Numbered from the stretch's first letter, positions 1 through 7,926 are shown. The stretch: DNA of 23,347 bases from UBA6136 sp039795615 (GCA_039795615.1 JBDKLO010000032.1:1-23347), one strand, 5' to 3'. A program made the numbers and translations. The notes: a model not told the origin generated them from the sequence alone.

Positions 1-16
1 GCAAACCGATATTCAT

Positions 17-33
17 GCCTTGATCATCAAGGC
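17..33. promoter_or_regulatory. Perfect inverted repeat upstream of the prolyl isomerase gene
   Basis: GCCTTGAT-C-ATCAAGGC has two perfect 8-base arms around a single central base, about 50 bases before the isomerase start at 84. The symmetry with no real loop suits a dimeric protein-binding site better than an RNA hairpin. The upstream context is cut off by the window edge, so no promoter can be placed relative to it. Confidence 0.35.
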
Positions 34-83
34 GCATACACCCGATGAAGTTCATTAACCCAACCTCTAAAGGAATGACAGTT

Positions 84-980
84 ATGAAGATCAGCACTCT
101 CGCTGCGGCGGTTGCCGTCGCTCTTGTTGCAACCGCCTGTGGCAAGTCAGACAACCAGCCCAAGATCGTCGCCACCGGTGATGTGATTGCAACCGTGAAC
201 GGCAAGCCGATCAGCAAGGCTTCTTTCGATATCCTCGCAGAGGAAGTCAACGAGCGCCGTGGCGAAAACAAGATTCCGGACGACAAGATCGTTGATGAAC
301 TCATCAAGCGCGAGCTGCTGAGCCAGGATCTCGTCACCTCCGATGCGATCAAGGACCAGAAGCTGGCTGCGAAGATCGAAAATGCAGAGCGCATGCTGCT
401 GTCTCAGGCGGCGGCAGAAGTCTTCATCGAGGGCGCCGAGGTTACGGATGCCGATCTCAAGAAGGAATATGACGATCGCGTCGGTCCCATGCAGAAGACC
501 GAATATCGCGCGCGCCACATCCTGGTGGAGAGCGAAGCTGAAGCCAAGGACATCATTGCAAAGCTGGGTAAGGGTGAAAAGTTCGAAGCCCTGGCCAAGA
601 AGTTCTCCAAGGACCCCGGTTCCAAGGACAAGGGTGGTGAGCTGGGTTGGTTCAACCCGCAGCAGATGGTCGAGCCTTTCTCCAATGCCGTTGTGGCTCT
701 CAAGAATGGCGAAACCACCCAGACCCCCGTTCAGTCGCAGTTCGGCTGGCACATCATTACCCGCGAAGAATCGCGTGATCAGGCTCCGCCTCCCTTTGAT
801 GCCGTCAAGGATCAGTTGAAGAGCATGGTCCAGACCAAGAAGCTGCAGGACAAGATCAGCGCACTTCAGGCCAAGGCCAAGATTGATCGCAAGGCTCCGG
901 CTGCAGCGGCCGCTCCGGCGCCGACTGCTGCTCCTGCCAAGGATGCAGCGCCTGCTCCAGCAGCAGCTCCCAAGCCCTGA
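84..980 (+). CDS. Lipoprotein peptidyl-prolyl cis-trans isomerase, parvulin (PpiC/EpsD/PrsA) type
   Basis: 298 aa. Predicted to catalyse cis-trans isomerisation of X-Pro bonds and assist folding of exported proteins. Residues 1-18 form a signal peptide ending VATAC, so Cys19 is the likely lipidated residue. A SurA/PrsA-like helical region follows (about 33-135), then one parvulin (rotamase) domain at about 140-228, with ARHILV (143-148), the GGELGWF signature (184-190) and GWHII (221-225). The tail (270-298) is almost all Ala, Pro and Lys, a flexible low-complexity extension. The start at 84 gives the lipoprotein signal directly and has AGGA at 71-74 nine bases upstream; an in-frame ATG at 45 would put 13 unlikely residues before the signal. 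A strong terminator follows at once, so it is probably the last or only gene of its transcript. Family is clear; the subfamily (EpsD-like or PrsA-like) is inference. Confidence 0.88.
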   Translation: MKISTLAAAVAVALVATACGKSDNQPKIVATGDVIATVNGKPISKASFDILAEEVNERRGENKIPDDKIVDELIKRELLSQDLVTSDAIKDQKLAAKIENAERMLLSQAAAEVFIEGAEVTDADLKKEYDDRVGPMQKTEYRARHILVESEAEAKDIIAKLGKGEKFEALAKKFSKDPGSKDKGGELGWFNPQQMVEPFSNAVVALKNGETTQTPVQSQFGWHIITREESRDQAPPPFDAVKDQLKSMVQTKKLQDKISALQAKAKIDRKAPAAAAAPAPTAAPAKDAAPAPAAAPKP

Positions 981-997
981 TTTTCAGATCAGAGGCC

Positions 998-1028
998 AAA
1001 AAAGCCGGGCTTTTAGCCCGGCTTTTTT
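998..1028 (+). terminator. Rho-independent terminator after the prolyl isomerase
   Basis: Perfect 7-bp GC stem (1004-1010 with 1016-1022), 5-base loop, preceded by six A and followed by six T. The A and T tracts extend the stem and make it usable in both directions. It lies 17 bases after the isomerase stop codon. Confidence 0.95.
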
Positions 1029-1066
1029 GTGCCAACGGGTGAGCGACCCGAACGAATCGGAGTCAG

Positions 1067-1102
1067 GGGCGCCACGGATCCATGGGGCGCCCGTGATATG
1101 AT
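1067..1102 (+). promoter_or_regulatory. Probable aroK promoter (extended -10) with an inverted repeat over the -35 region
   Basis: TGATATGAT at 1094-1102 fits the extended -10 form (TGn followed by a TATAAT-like hexamer), 24 bases before the aroK ATG. The -35 position has no good hexamer, as is common for extended -10 promoters. Just upstream, GGGCGCC (1067-1073) is the reverse complement of GGCGCCC (1086-1092), flanking a central GGATCC, so a regulator bound there would cover the -35 zone. Both elements are read from sequence; function is inferred. Confidence 0.5.
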
Positions 1103-1126
1103 CGAAAAATTTGAAACTTTCTGCTC

Positions 1127-1660
1127 ATGGCCAAATACAACAGTATCTTTCTGGTCGGCCCGATGGGGGCAGGGAAGAGCACCATCGGTCGTTTGCTGGC
1201 CAAGGCCTTGAGTGTTGATTTTGTCGACAGCGACAAGGAAATTGAACGCAAGACCGGTGTCAGCATCCCGCTGATCTTTGAATACGAGGGTGAAGCTGGC
1301 TTTCGCCGGAGAGAAGCCGAAGCGATTGAGGAACTGACCTGTCTTAACGGGGTCGTTCTGGCCACCGGTGGTGGCTCGATTCTTCTCCCGGAAAATCAGC
1401 GCTGTCTTAAAGATCGTGGCTTTGTTGTCTACCTCCATTGCCCGGTCGAAAAGCAGCTCGAGAGAACCCATAAGGACACCAATCGTCCCCTGTTGCAGAC
1501 CGATGATCCCCGCCAGCGCCTCACGGAGCTGTTTGAGATCCGGGAGCCCATTTATCGTCGGGTGGCTGACTTTGTGATCGATACGGGAAGCGCGTCAAGC
1601 CGAACCCTGGTTCGCCAGATCCTCAAAGCCCACGAAAAGGCCAATACGCCGAAGTACTAA
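1127..1660 (+). CDS. aroK: Shikimate kinase
   Basis: 177 aa, the usual size for shikimate kinase I. It phosphorylates the 3-hydroxyl of shikimate with ATP in the cytoplasm, the fifth step of aromatic amino acid synthesis. Walker A loop GPMGAGKST is at 11-19. Substrate-binding residues are visible as D36 in VDSDKEIE, R60 in GFRRRE, and the GGG loop at 81-83. The RPLL lid segment lies near 119-122. aroB follows after only 5 bases, the classic aroKB pair, so the two are cotranscribed, probably from the extended -10 at 1094-1102. No strong Shine-Dalgarno precedes the ATG. Assignment is secure. Confidence 0.97.
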   Translation: MAKYNSIFLVGPMGAGKSTIGRLLAKALSVDFVDSDKEIERKTGVSIPLIFEYEGEAGFRRREAEAIEELTCLNGVVLATGGGSILLPENQRCLKDRGFVVYLHCPVEKQLERTHKDTNRPLLQTDDPRQRLTELFEIREPIYRRVADFVIDTGSASSRTLVRQILKAHEKANTPKY

Positions 1661-1665
1661 TCGTC

Positions 1666-2748
1666 ATGAGAACTCTTACTGTCGAGCTTCAGGAACGAAG
1701 CTACCCCATCTATATCGGTCAGCAACTTCTGGATGACCAGGCGCTGTTCCATCGTCATGTGGATTCGCGCCAGGTCATGATCGTGACCAATGATCGGGTC
1801 GCGCCGTTGTATCTTGATCGGGTCAAGGCCCATTTCGAAGGGCGGGATGTCGCGGTCGTTGTACTTCCGGATGGCGAGAAGTACAAGACGCTGGAGTCGG
1901 CTGATGCGGTCTATGAGGAGCTTCTGGCCCGTCGATTCAGTCGAACGGCGCATCTGATTGCTTTGGGAGGCGGTGTCATTGGGGATCTGGGTGGATTTGT
2001 TGCCGCCACCTATCAGCGGGGTATTCCCTTTGTTCAGGTTCCCACCACCTTGCTCTCCCAGGTCGATTCGTCGGTCGGTGGAAAGACGGCGGTGAACCAT
2101 CCGCGCGGCAAGAACATGATTGGGGCCTTCTATCAGCCCAAGTGTGTCATTGCCGACATGAGCACACTCGATACGCTTGAGGATCGGGAACTCTCCGCAG
2201 GCCTTGCCGAGGTCATCAAGTATGGCCTGATTCGTGACCTTCCTTTCCTGGAGTGGCTGGAATCCGATATTGAAAAGCTGTTGGCCCGCGATGGAGAAGC
2301 TCTGGCTGAAGCGGTTGAACGGTCCTGCCGCAACAAGGCAGAGGTCGTTGCGCGAGACGAGCGTGAAACGGGAGAGCGGGCGACCCTCAATCTGGGGCAC
2401 ACCTTTGGTCATGCGGTTGAAACCGGAATGGGCTATGGGGCCATTCTGCATGGCGAGGCGGTGGCTATCGGGACCTGTCAGGCGGCTGATCTTTCCGAGC
2501 GGCTGGGTTTTCTACAGGCCGTCGATGTGGCCCGGGTTATTTCCATCCTAGAACGCGCGTTGCTTCCGGTCCGTCCCCCCGCTTCATTGAATGCGGATGA
2601 TTTTCTGACCCATATGGCCGTCGACAAAAAGAATGTCGAGGGCCAGCTCCGTGTCATTTTGCTCAAGGCTCTGGGAGAGGCCACATTGCCCATGGGCGTG
2701 GACGTGGGGCTTCTTCGTCAAACCCTCGAAAATTATGGTCGGGACTGA
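1666..2748 (+). CDS. aroB: 3-dehydroquinate synthase
   Basis: 360 aa, matching the normal bacterial length (about 360). It converts DAHP to 3-dehydroquinate with NAD+ and a divalent metal, the second step of the shikimate pathway. The NAD-binding GGGVIGD lies at 101-107, the PTTLLSQVDSSVGGKTAVNH block at 126-145, and metal-ligand motifs AEVIKYG (E182), LGHTFGHA (243-250) and LHGEAVAIG (H262) are intact. It sits 5 bases behind aroK and must share its transcript. The ATG at 1666 has no obvious ribosome-binding site, so translation may be coupled to aroK termination. Confidence 0.97.
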   Translation: MRTLTVELQERSYPIYIGQQLLDDQALFHRHVDSRQVMIVTNDRVAPLYLDRVKAHFEGRDVAVVVLPDGEKYKTLESADAVYEELLARRFSRTAHLIALGGGVIGDLGGFVAATYQRGIPFVQVPTTLLSQVDSSVGGKTAVNHPRGKNMIGAFYQPKCVIADMSTLDTLEDRELSAGLAEVIKYGLIRDLPFLEWLESDIEKLLARDGEALAEAVERSCRNKAEVVARDERETGERATLNLGHTFGHAVETGMGYGAILHGEAVAIGTCQAADLSERLGFLQAVDVARVISILERALLPVRPPASLNADDFLTHMAVDKKNVEGQLRVILLKALGEATLPMGVDVGLLRQTLENYGRD

Positions 2749-2826
2749 TTGATCGGTTGTCCCTAAGACACGACGCAGTTCCTTAACTTTTTCCCCCGGT
2801 CTGGTCGGGGATACGGCTCAAATCCC

Positions 2827-3894
2827 ATGAATACTGAACTTCAGAACGATGTTTTCCTTAGAGCCCTTTTGAGAGAACCGGTAGATCGGACGCCGGTCTG
2901 GATGATGCGGCAGGCCGGGCGCTATCTTCCGGAGTACCGTCGAGTCCGACAGCAGGCCGGCAGTTTCATGAATCTCTGCACTTCGCCTGAACTGGCCTGT
3001 GAAGTTACGCTGCAGCCACTGGATCGCTATCGCCTGGATGCGGCCATTCTTTTTTCCGACATCCTGACCATTCCCGATGCGATGGGGCTTGGGCTGGAAT
3101 TCGTCGAAGGGGAAGGCCCTCAGTTTCAGCGCCCGGTCACTTCGGCCGCGGATGTCGATCGCATCGGTGTGCCCGATCCTGAAAGTGATCTTCGGTATGT
3201 GGTTGACGCGGTTCGCCTGATCAAGCAGGAACTGAAGGGGAGAGTCCCCCTGATCGGTTTCTCTGGAAGCCCATGGACGCTGGCGACCTATATGGTCGAA
3301 GGTCGGGGTACCCGTGAATTTCGGAAGATCAAGGCCATGCTGTTTGAGCAGCCGGAAGTCTTGCACCGCCTTTTGGATGTTCTCGCCCGTTCGGTGACAA
3401 GTTACCTCAATGCTCAGATTGCAGCGGGAGCCGATGCCGTCATGGTGTTTGATACCTGGGGTGGGATCCTTGCACCTCATCAGTATCAGGCCTTCTCCTT
3501 GGCCTATGCAAAGAGAATTCGCGAGGGGCTCCATCTGGTTCGCGATGGCAAGAAAATACCGGCAGTTCTTTTCACCAAGGGTGGCGGGCAGTGGCTTGAG
3601 GTCATGGCGGATTCTGGCTACGACGCCCTTGGACTTGATTGGACCACTGAAATCGGTGAAGCGAGATCTCGGGTCGGTGACCGAGTGGCACTCCAGGGAA
3701 ATCTGGATCCTCAAGCCTTGTATGCACCAATTCCGGTCCTTCAGGAAGAGGTAGGGCGCATTCTGGCATCCTTTGGACACGGATCAGGACATGTCTTCAA
3801 TTTGGGTCATGGCGTTTGGCCGGATGTGAATCCTGAGCATGTGGGCGCCATGATTGAGGCCGTGCACACTCTCAGTCCCGAATATCACCGATAA
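2827..3894 (+). CDS. hemE: Uroporphyrinogen decarboxylase
   Basis: 355 aa, full length for HemE. It removes four carboxyl groups from uroporphyrinogen III to give coproporphyrinogen III in haem synthesis. The N-terminal signature PVWMMRQAGRYLPEYR (23-38) carries R28 and R32, which bind substrate carboxylates. The essential aspartate is D78 in FSDIL, and the second signature GFSGSPWTLATYMVEGRG (144-161) includes the conserved Tyr155. It follows aroB after 78 bases on the same strand with no convincing terminator between, so it may belong to the same transcript or have its own promoter. It converges on the Fic gene with 24 bases between the stop codons. Confidence 0.97.
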   Translation: MNTELQNDVFLRALLREPVDRTPVWMMRQAGRYLPEYRRVRQQAGSFMNLCTSPELACEVTLQPLDRYRLDAAILFSDILTIPDAMGLGLEFVEGEGPQFQRPVTSAADVDRIGVPDPESDLRYVVDAVRLIKQELKGRVPLIGFSGSPWTLATYMVEGRGTREFRKIKAMLFEQPEVLHRLLDVLARSVTSYLNAQIAAGADAVMVFDTWGGILAPHQYQAFSLAYAKRIREGLHLVRDGKKIPAVLFTKGGGQWLEVMADSGYDALGLDWTTEIGEARSRVGDRVALQGNLDPQALYAPIPVLQEEVGRILASFGHGSGHVFNLGHGVWPDVNPEHVGAMIEAVHTLSPEYHR

Positions 3895-3918
3895 CGATTT
3901 CTGAGTGGTGGCCAGAAT

Positions 3919-5121
3919 TTAATTTGAGGGGCCTTCGACGAGTCTCGGAAATAAGGAGTCCATTGCGGAGACGGGAATGCCTAATGTGACGGGACCCTTG
4001 GGCGATCTAGACTGCAAGAGCTTGGCTTCTAATAATTCGGAGAGGATGATTCTCGTGGAACGCTCACTGAGCCCCGTAGAGAACATGGCTTCCCCCCGCG
4101 GCATTTGTCCCTGAAGGATAACCCGGTCCAGAATCCTGAAGGCTTCTTCCCGTTGGCCAATGCTCGACAAGTAGGACCGCAGCCGATCTTTCAGGGTTTC
4201 CAGTTCGAGCATCCCTGACATAAAGATCATCTGGTCTCTGCAAACATCCAGAAACCACACGGTAAACTCAATCAAAGCCTTTCTCGAAAGGGAGCCTCGT
4301 CCATCGGTGTCATTGAGGCGGGGAAGATCTGCCCAAGCAAGCCTCTCCTTGTAGTCATCGCGATTCTCCAGACCTCTTGCAAGACCTCTTGATATCGACC
4401 ACAGTCCGTCGGCACCTAGCCCCGATTGCATGACCATGGCGTGACTCATAAGTCGGGCAACTCGACCGTTTCCATCAGCAAACGGATGGATATAAAGCAT
4501 TCTGTGATGGGCTGCAGCCAAGGACATGATCCGCTTGCTGAGCCCTAATTTTCCATTGGCGAATTGACTGGCGAAGTATTCCATTAGGCGCAGGACATCT
4601 TTGGACTCAGGTGCAAGATGTCTCCCAATCCGGACTTCTCGCGTCCGAATCTCCCCTGGAATCAGACGGGATCCATCCTCAAGGGTCAGCATCGCGTCGC
4701 TGGCCCCCTCATAGAACTCCTTGTGTGAAAAAAACAGAAATTCAAGGTTGACCGGGTCGGGTAGATTCCCGTTGCGATGCATGCTGTCGATGATCCGCTG
4801 GAGGCGGATGTGGGATCTTGCTTCGATTTGAAGATTGCGTCTTTGGTCATCGAGGTCGAAATCATCTGAAAGAGCCCGTTCAATATCTCTCAGGGAAGTG
4901 TTGTGGCCTTCAATTTTGTTCGAGTAATAGCAGTTGACCACGCGAAGGAGGTCGGCAATCGAGGCTCGGGTGTCAGGGTGGAGGCTTGATCCGATTTGCT
5001 CTCCCATGCGGATCAGTTCGGCTACGCGGTCCGATAAGAAATCTGGCGGGGACTCTATAAATATTGGCTCTAATCGGAACGTCATGGATTTGCCGATCTT
5101 TGATCTCGTTTCTGTCGCCAT
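3919..5121 (-). CDS. Fic-domain protein, probable AMP transferase with built-in inhibitory helix
   Basis: 400 aa. Fic proteins usually transfer AMP from ATP to Ser/Thr/Tyr of target proteins. The active-site motif HPFADGNGRVAR (212-223) is complete, with catalytic H212 and phosphate-binding residues through R223. Near the N-terminus SNKIEG (67-72) matches the (S/T)xxxE(G/N) inhibitory motif. Its position before the Fic core makes this a class II, self-inhibited Fic, with E71 as the blocking glutamate. The C-terminal 60 residues (about 340-385) look like a winged helix-turn-helix, as in the SoFic-like group. ATG at 5121 is used; M13 (5085) is an alternative, and neither has a clear ribosome-binding site. 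No antitoxin-like gene is adjacent, consistent with a single-gene, self-regulated enzyme. The target is unknown. Confidence 0.88.
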   Translation of the reverse strand: MATETRSKIGKSMTFRLEPIFIESPPDFLSDRVAELIRMGEQIGSSLHPDTRASIADLLRVVNCYYSNKIEGHNTSLRDIERALSDDFDLDDQRRNLQIEARSHIRLQRIIDSMHRNGNLPDPVNLEFLFFSHKEFYEGASDAMLTLEDGSRLIPGEIRTREVRIGRHLAPESKDVLRLMEYFASQFANGKLGLSKRIMSLAAAHHRMLYIHPFADGNGRVARLMSHAMVMQSGLGADGLWSISRGLARGLENRDDYKERLAWADLPRLNDTDGRGSLSRKALIEFTVWFLDVCRDQMIFMSGMLELETLKDRLRSYLSSIGQREEAFRILDRVILQGQMPRGEAMFSTGLSERSTRIILSELLEAKLLQSRSPKGPVTLGIPVSAMDSLFPRLVEGPSN

Positions 5122-5188
5122 ATCTGGTGGTTGGCTCTAGTTATGGCCACTGGATATTGTGTCTAGGCCGACAGGAGTGAGGCGTCAT

Positions 5189-5212
5189 TGCCGATATTGT
5201 CTGCCGATCTTG
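5189..5212. repeat. Tandem 11-base direct repeat upstream of the Fic gene
   Basis: TGCCGATATTG (5189-5199) and TGCCGATCTTG (5202-5212) differ by one base and start 13 bases apart, 68-91 bases upstream of the Fic ATG. A further exact TGCCGATCTT lies inside the Fic 5' coding end (5091-5100). They could be protein-binding sites, but the same 10-mer also occurs within the permease gene (5847-5856), so coincidence is possible. Apart from this I see nothing definite in the gap 5122-5298. Confidence 0.25.
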
Positions 5213-5298
5213 GCGGAAATAAAACCCCTTTTTCCTTAATGGGTTAGGATTGAAAGTGGTATCAGGCTTACCGGTCCCCGGTTCGGGAGGAGGATGGG

Positions 5299-6837
5299 TT
5301 ACTCGTCCTCGTCACTGCCGGTGGTCATTAGTTCATGCTTTTCAGCCGCAGCCATTCGTGCCCGAACAAGAGGGGCCAGATGACTCTTTCGATAGCCATA
5401 CAGGAAGTAGAAGACGAGTCCCAAGGAGCCCCAGATTGGAAACACCAGCTGCGCTTCACGGGGCAGGTAGAGGAAAAGGATGATGCATCCTAGCATCGCA
5501 AGAGGAGCCACCACCCAGATGGCGGGGGTTTTGAAGGGACGATGCCGGTCGATCTCCGTGACTCTGAGGATCATGACGGCGACCGAGACGATAAAAAATG
5601 CGAACAGCGTTCCTGAGTTGGAGACATCGGCCAGGCGCCCTACCGGAAAGAATGCGGCTGAGATCATGACACCCACGCCCGTGATCAAGGTGACGATATG
5701 GGGCGTTTTGAACTTGGGATGAATCTGACTCAGGAATTCCGGGAGCAATCCGTCGCGGGCCATCACGAAAAAGATGCGGGTCTGGGCGAATAACAGCATC
5801 AAGATGACCGAGGGGAGGGCCAGGAAGGCGGCAAGGCCGAGAAGGTTGCCGATCTTCGGCCAGCCAATCTCGCGCAAGACCTGCGCCAGAGCCTCTCTCG
5901 AGCAGACCAAGGGGTGCTGTCCTGCAGCAATAAGGGCCTCGCACTGCTGGGTCATGCCAGAGGAACCCGGATCTAAAGGTTGTCCGATGGCATTCATGAT
6001 CGGTTGAGCACCAATGGCACCCACCGCGCCTGCTGAAACCAGAAGATAAAAAATCGTACAGATGGCCAAGGATCCGATCAGGCCGATCGGGACATTGCGT
6101 TGCGGGTTCCGAGTTTCTTCAGCCGCGGTCGAGACGGCATCAAATCCCACGTAGGCAAAGAAAATCGATGCGGCGGCGGCCACAGCGCCGCTGCCTCCAG
6201 CGGGAAGGAAAGGCTGAAAGTTCTCCTCCTTGAGGACCGGAAGTGCGATTACGATAAATGCCGTCAGCGCTACGATTTTCACCGCGACGAGAAAGGCATT
6301 GACGGTCGCGCTTTCCTTGGTCCCAATCACCAAAAGTCCGGTGACAGCAAAACTGATGATCACCGCAGGAAGATTGATGATTCCCCCAGCAAAAGGCCCG
6401 TTGACCAGTGCTTTGGGCAGATGAATGCCGAGCGAGTGATCCAAAAGTCCTACAAAGTAGCCGGACCAGCCGACCGCCACAGCGCTTGAAGCCACGGCAT
6501 ATTCCAAAACCAACGCCCATCCGACCATCCAGGCAATCATTTCCCCTAGCACCGCGTAGGTGTAGGTGTAGGCTGAGCCTGAGACAGGAACCATGGCCGT
6601 CAGTTCGGCATAGCAAAGTGCTGCCACTGCGCAGACGAAGCCTGCAAGAACAAACGACAGCATCATCCCGGGGCCGGCCTTTTGCGCTGCCTCCGCCGTG
6701 AGGACAAAGATACCCGTACCAATGACGGCACCAATTCCCAGCAACGTCAGCTGGATCGGGCCCAGGGAGCGGTGAAGGCTTTTCTTCTCTGCGGTTTCGA
6801 GAATGGCTTCAAGCGGTTTGATACGCCAGAAAATCAT
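5299..6837 (-). CDS. APC-superfamily amino acid permease, cationic amino acid transporter type
   Basis: 512 aa, a polytopic inner-membrane protein with about 12 or more hydrophobic segments. The first TM helix carries GIGAVIGTGIF (34-44), the unwound substrate-binding motif of APC transporters. The helix containing FFAYVGFDAVSTAAEETRNP (226-245), with the conserved stretch after it, is typical of the CAT/YfnA group, so import of an amino acid, perhaps cationic, is likely; the substrate is not proven. Unusually, a polar loop of about 55 residues (roughly 275-330) separates two TM helices and contains two cysteines (C299, C312) that could form a disulfide outside the membrane. The tail is acidic (GSDEDE). 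Start ATG 6837 has GAGG about 9 bases upstream. Divergent from gloB. Confidence 0.9.
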   Translation of the reverse strand: MIFWRIKPLEAILETAEKKSLHRSLGPIQLTLLGIGAVIGTGIFVLTAEAAQKAGPGMMLSFVLAGFVCAVAALCYAELTAMVPVSGSAYTYTYAVLGEMIAWMVGWALVLEYAVASSAVAVGWSGYFVGLLDHSLGIHLPKALVNGPFAGGIINLPAVIISFAVTGLLVIGTKESATVNAFLVAVKIVALTAFIVIALPVLKEENFQPFLPAGGSGAVAAAASIFFAYVGFDAVSTAAEETRNPQRNVPIGLIGSLAICTIFYLLVSAGAVGAIGAQPIMNAIGQPLDPGSSGMTQQCEALIAAGQHPLVCSREALAQVLREIGWPKIGNLLGLAAFLALPSVILMLLFAQTRIFFVMARDGLLPEFLSQIHPKFKTPHIVTLITGVGVMISAAFFPVGRLADVSNSGTLFAFFIVSVAVMILRVTEIDRHRPFKTPAIWVVAPLAMLGCIILFLYLPREAQLVFPIWGSLGLVFYFLYGYRKSHLAPLVRARMAAAEKHELMTTGSDEDE

Positions 6838-6913
6838 GGGCGGGTCCTCAGGGAAAAAGGTCGGATTGGGCTGAAAGATGCGTTTTGCTGGCGTTCACTT
6901 TAACATCGGCGGC

Positions 6914-7681
6914 ATGATCGAGACATTCCAAATCCCGCTCCTCAAGGACAATTATTCCGTTATCGTCAGGGATGCTGACCAGGGATGGACCTTGGTAGTG
7001 GATCCCGCCGAGGCCGCTCCGGTGGAAGCTGTCCTTGAAGAGCGCGGCTGGCATCTGACGCACATTCTCAATACCCACTGGCATGGCGACCATGTGGGTG
7101 GAAATCGGGCGCTCAAGGCGCGCTATGGGGCTCAAGTATTTGGGGCTTCGGCTCCCGGAGAGGCCATTCCGGGACTGGATCACGAGGTCTGGGATCTGGA
7201 TGCGATTCAGCTTCAAGGAACGCGCATCGACGTCCTCAGAGTCTCCGGGCATACGCCGCATCATGTGGCTTATTGGTTTTCCGTACAGAAGATCCTCTTC
7301 GCTGGCGACACCCTCTTTGGGCTGGGTTGCGGGCGACTTCTCGGAGGAACGGCCGAAGCCCTCTGGGACAGTCTGGATCGGATCCGCTCGCTTCCGATGG
7401 AAACAAAGATCTACTGTGCCCACGAGTACACCGAATCCAATGCGCGGTTTGCGGCTAGCGTCGAGCCTGGGAATGAAGCGCTATTGATTCGACGGGAGGA
7501 GATCGCCCGGGTACGGGGAGCAGGCCTTCCCACGGTCCCCTTCACGCTGGCTGGAGAACTCGCAGCAAATCCCTTCCTGAGACCTGAAAGCGCTGAAATC
7601 CGTTCTCATCTTGGGATGAGCGAGACCGATTCAAATCTTGAGGTTTTCAGGGCTCTCAGACAACGAAAGGATCGGTTCTAG
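6914..7681 (+). CDS. gloB: Hydroxyacylglutathione hydrolase (glyoxalase II)
   Basis: 255 aa, the normal GloB length. It hydrolyses S-D-lactoylglutathione to D-lactate and glutathione, completing methylglyoxal detoxification in the cytoplasm. The metallo-beta-lactamase motif THWHGDHVGG (54-63) supplies H55, H57, D59 and H60; the other dinuclear-metal ligands are H113 (SGHTPHH), D132 (AGDTLF) and H170 (CAHEYT). The C-terminal glutathione-binding HAGH domain is present (about 170-255). Start 6914 begins MIETFQIPLLKDNY, which aligns with family N-termini; an upstream ATG at 6878 would add 12 residues. Its stop codon interlocks with that of sdhE: both TAG codons lie in the palindrome CTAG at 7678-7681. 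Confidence 0.95.
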   Translation: MIETFQIPLLKDNYSVIVRDADQGWTLVVDPAEAAPVEAVLEERGWHLTHILNTHWHGDHVGGNRALKARYGAQVFGASAPGEAIPGLDHEVWDLDAIQLQGTRIDVLRVSGHTPHHVAYWFSVQKILFAGDTLFGLGCGRLLGGTAEALWDSLDRIRSLPMETKIYCAHEYTESNARFAASVEPGNEALLIRREEIARVRGAGLPTVPFTLAGELAANPFLRPESAEIRSHLGMSETDSNLEVFRALRQRKDRF

Positions 7682-7926
7682 GTGGATTCGGGAAGGAACC
7701 CCGGGAAACGTCGAAGAAATATCGCAAGCTCATGATCCAAGGGGTCCTCTGGAAGAGGACCCGAGAGCCGATCCCAGAGGACGGGATCGGAAAGATCCAG
7801 CCAGGCTCTGAAGCGTCGCTTGAGATCGTCGGGCAAACCGTCATGGTGATGTTCAAGAAAGTATGCAAGAAGGGCATCCAGTTCGCGCATGCCGCGCCGG
7901 CAACGCCAGCGAATGTCGCCATTCAT
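7678..7926 (-). CDS. sdhE: Succinate dehydrogenase flavinylation factor SdhE (SDHAF2 family)
   Basis: 82 aa, the usual size. SdhE promotes covalent attachment of FAD to SdhA and maturation of the complex in the cytoplasm. The family core is clear: RWRCRRGMRELDALL (6-20), including the RGxxE motif (R11, G12, E15), followed by FLEHHHDGLPDD and a DPVLW segment (48-52). It is the last gene of the sdh operon, overlapping sdhB by 4 bases (ATGA at 7923-7926), which suggests coupled translation. Its 3' end overlaps gloB, coming from the other strand, by 4 bases. Presence of SdhE directly behind sdhB is typical of gamma- and betaproteobacteria. Confidence 0.95.
   Translation of the reverse strand: MNGDIRWRCRRGMRELDALLAYFLEHHHDGLPDDLKRRFRAWLDLSDPVLWDRLSGPLPEDPLDHELAIFLRRFPGFLPEST

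Noticed and set aside
147..752. 201-codon frame on the minus strand across the prolyl isomerase gene
   Set aside because: Antisense shadow of a clear parvulin coding region; no domain or signal in it.
1657..2451. 264-codon minus-strand frame opposite aroB
   Set aside because: Mirror of the aroB coding sequence; no family resemblance.
2794..2810. CCCCG...CGGGG hairpin between aroB and hemE considered as a terminator
   Set aside because: Only 5 bp with no T run after it.
2818..3780. 320-codon minus-strand frame opposite hemE
   Set aside because: hemE is unambiguous on the plus strand; the antisense frame shows no recognisable motif.
3919..5121. Fic plus neighbour as a Fic/antitoxin (toxin-antitoxin) pair
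   Set aside because: No small antitoxin gene lies on either side, and the inhibitory motif is within the Fic protein itself.
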